A program made the translations under genes and the position numbers. Below the pieces are notes generated by a model that had not been told where the DNA came from, ran no database searches, and worked only from the letters and a program-made list of their open reading frames with translations. Shown piece after piece: positions 62,515 to 64,000 of a stretch of 64,000 nucleotides of DNA. Each line of letters opens with the position of its first letter. The first letter of the stretch is position 1. The stretch is from Halegenticoccus soli. GTDB lineage: Archaea; Halobacteriota; Halobacteria; Halobacteriales; Haloferacaceae. Location of the stretch: contig NZ_PEND01000001.1 of NCBI RefSeq assembly GCF_002844195.1, forward strand, positions 310,001 through 374,000, given 5' to 3'.

Positions 62515-63531
62515 CTACAGATTCCGGACCGCGTCGACGGCGGCTTCGACGTCCGGCGCGTCGAACCACTCGCTCCCCGTGTAGGCGTTCGCCCCGGCGG
62601 CGTACAGGTCCGAGACCGCCGCAATCACGTCGTCGGGGAGCCCCATCGGCTCCGCGTCGCAGCGGTCGCGCCAGTCGGCGACGCCGCGCTCGTCGGCCTC
62701 GTCCTTCGCGGCCGCGACGGCCTCGACCCAGTCGGGCTGCTCGCACTTGTAGTACTGCCGGACGACCTCCTTCGAGACCTCCTGGCCGTCGTAGCTGAAG
62801 CGGTTCTCGTCGAACGTGCCGAGCACGTCCGCGACCTTGATCGCGCCGTCGTGGTAGAGACACTCGATCTTGCCGTCCTCGTGGACCAGGCCCGCCCGGG
62901 CCGCGCGGTCGGTGAGGATGTGGTTCACCGCGAGCGCGAGCTCCTCGAGGCGGTCGATCTCCGCCGGACCGGCGATCTCGTCGGCCTCCTCGCGGGCGAG
63001 GTAGCGGTCCTTCTCTTCGAACTTCGTGGAGAACTCGACGATCGGCTCGGGGAGATCGACCGCCTCCGCGGGCCACTCGTCGAAGCCGAGTCCGAAGTCC
63101 GCGGGGTCGGCGCGCTCTCTGAGGCTCGACCCGACGGGGACGGTGTTGCGGAAGACGATTTCGAGGGGGATCAGGTAGTTGTTCCCCACCGCGTCGTAGA
63201 ACGCGTCGTAGTCGTACCCCGACTCGTACCGCAGGTTCGGCACCTGTACGAGGTCGATCGCCATCTCCCGCGGCGGCTCGGTCGCCTCGCCGAGCTCCTT
63301 CACCTCGCCGTCCTCGACGACCCCGCGGTAGTGGGTCGGGACGTGGTTCACGTCCAGGAGCTCGAAGTTGAACGCGCCCATGGTGCAGAGGCTCGCGCCC
63401 TTGCGGGGAATCGCGTCGGGCATCTTCCCCCAGTCGAACACGGAGTAGTCGTCGGTGAACACGAAGCGCCCGCGGCCGAGCTCCGTCTCGGTCGGCTCCT
63501 CCTCGATCAGGAATTCCTTGACGCTGGTCAT
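62515..63531 (-). CDS. purC: Phosphoribosylaminoimidazole-succinocarboxamide synthase PurC
   Basis: A 338-aa SAICAR synthetase, ligating aspartate to CAIR with ATP. Family segments: [20 protein letters not shown] at the start, [20 protein letters not shown] in the middle, and [20 protein letters not shown] with [10 protein letters not shown] near the end. The length is typical for haloarchaea, longer than bacterial PurC (about 240 aa). The ATG is set by a TATA-like box 25-32 nt upstream. Confidence 0.94.
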   Translation of the reverse strand: MTSVKEFLIEEEPTETELGRGRFVFTDDYSVFDWGKMPDAIPRKGASLCTMGAFNFELLDVNHVPTHYRGVVEDGEVKELGEATEPPREMAIDLVQVPNLRYESGYDYDAFYDAVGNNYLIPLEIVFRNTVPVGSSLRERADPADFGLGFDEWPAEAVDLPEPIVEFSTKFEEKDRYLAREEADEIAGPAEIDRLEELALAVNHILTDRAARAGLVHEDGKIECLYHDGAIKVADVLGTFDENRFSYDGQEVSKEVVRQYYKCEQPDWVEAVAAAKDEADERGVADWRDRCDAEPMGLPDDVIAAVSDLYAAGANAYTGSEWFDAPDVEAAVDAVRNL

Positions 63532-63555
63532 ACTGTGAAGCGCGGCGGGACGCGG

Positions 63556-63563
63556 TATGAATC
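63556..63563 (-). promoter_or_regulatory. TATA-like box for purC
   Basis: The minus strand reads GATTCATA 25-32 nt before the ATG at 63531, fitting a leaderless transcript. The 342-bp spacer to the gene at 63874 holds this element and an AGATTACTTC tract near 63780 that may serve the rightward gene; no other gene is seen. Confidence 0.45.
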
Positions 63564-63873
63564 TTTCACTCCCGTGCGTTGTTCGTGCTCCGAATCCGAA
63601 TACTCTGTGCACGTTCTTGTCCTCTCACGGCGGCGTCCGGACGCCGATCGTCCGGACGGGTAGCGTCCCGACGGTCGGCGGAGCGCGTTGGCGCGCGGTC
63701 GTCGGTTCGCGTCGTCGCGCCGTCTCGCCGATCGCTGCCACCCCACCCACCGCCTCCGACACGCCGCGTTCCGCCGCCCGAGATTACTTCACCTGGGCCG
63801 CCCATCCTTGCCACATGCTACCCGTCACCCGTCGAGCGTCGATCCCGCGGACCGCCCCGGAGGCGAGGGACCG

Positions 63874-64000
63874 ATGACGACTCCCGAGGAGTGGAGCGAA
63901 ACGCAGAAGTCGACCACGGTCACGGTCGACGGACACGAACTGGAAGTCGCCTACCACGAGTCCGGCCGCGACAACGGCGGGCCGCCGGTGGTGTTCCTCC
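63874..64000 (+). CDS. Alpha/beta hydrolase-like protein, 5' part only (runs off the window)
   Basis: The first 42 codons are in the window. TTVTVDGHELEVAYHESGRD followed by PPVVFL is the typical first beta strands of an alpha/beta hydrolase just before the oxyanion loop. The catalytic residues lie beyond the end, so subfamily and substrate cannot be judged. A GAGGCGAGGGA tract precedes the ATG. Confidence 0.65.
   Translation, partial: MTTPEEWSETQKSTTVTVDGHELEVAYHESGRDNGGPPVVFL

Overview
The window is chromosomal DNA from a haloarchaeon (class Halobacteria). The evidence is very high GC, acidic predicted proteins, Tat-type lipoprotein signals with twin arginines and a lipobox Cys, many genes with a TATA-like box 25-30 nt before the start codon (leaderless transcripts), and archaea-specific families: archaeosine synthesis, TrmY, Bat-like HTH regulators, aldehyde ferredoxin oxidoreductase and C50-carotenoid-type prenyltransferase. 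The species cannot be named from the sequence alone.

Layout. 0-9.5 kb: two divergent Bat-like regulators, a RimK ATP-grasp/retropepsin-like protease fusion followed by gamma-glutamyltransferase, a lipoprotein, an ABC exporter and a BsuPI-like protein. 9.5-15.8 kb: a complete minus-strand dipeptide/oligopeptide ABC importer operon (substrate-binding protein, two permeases, two ATPases). 15.9-25.7 kb: a MacB/FtsX-like permease paired with a CARDB-type exported protein, tRNA methyltransferase TrmY, two cation/proton antiporters on either side of tRNA-Pro(CGG), a 23-bp duplicate of the tRNA 3' end, and a sulfatase-fold protein. 25.8-33 kb: a secreted beta-helix protein gene split by an in-frame TAG, a single-domain lycopene-cyclase-like protein with a UbiA prenyltransferase, an arylsulfotransferase-like protein, a Nudix hydrolase, a CPBP protease and a DUF2892 protein. 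33-45 kb: tgtA and arcS, several haloarchaeal orphans including a 51-aa zinc-finger protein, a MoaD/SAMP-like cluster, AzlCD, a methyltransferase, tungsten-type AOR and a VanZ-like protein. 45-54 kb: two paralogous lipoproteins (one frameshifted), an M20 peptidase and a complete PotDABC-type importer operon; two short transposon-like elements lie here. 54-64 kb: RaSEA (partner of ArcS), a 40-aa microprotein, a 1233-aa wHTH/sensor/NTPase/TPR protein, and purine genes (purS, purQ, purU, purC).

How the genes fit together. TgtA inserts preQ0 at tRNA position 15, and ArcS with RaSEA completes archaeosine; all three are here, with TrmY (m1-pseudouridine 54) as a fourth tRNA-modification gene. PurS and PurQ are two of the three subunits of FGAM synthase; PurL is not in the window. 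The most unusual items are the large regulator/NTPase/TPR fusion at 55.3-59.0 kb, the two approximately 200-bp elements with matching ends and flanking 13-15-bp direct repeats at 46.3 and 49.3 kb, the tRNA-Pro end duplication, and the TAG-interrupted beta-helix gene. No rRNA operon, CRISPR array or complete insertion sequence was seen.
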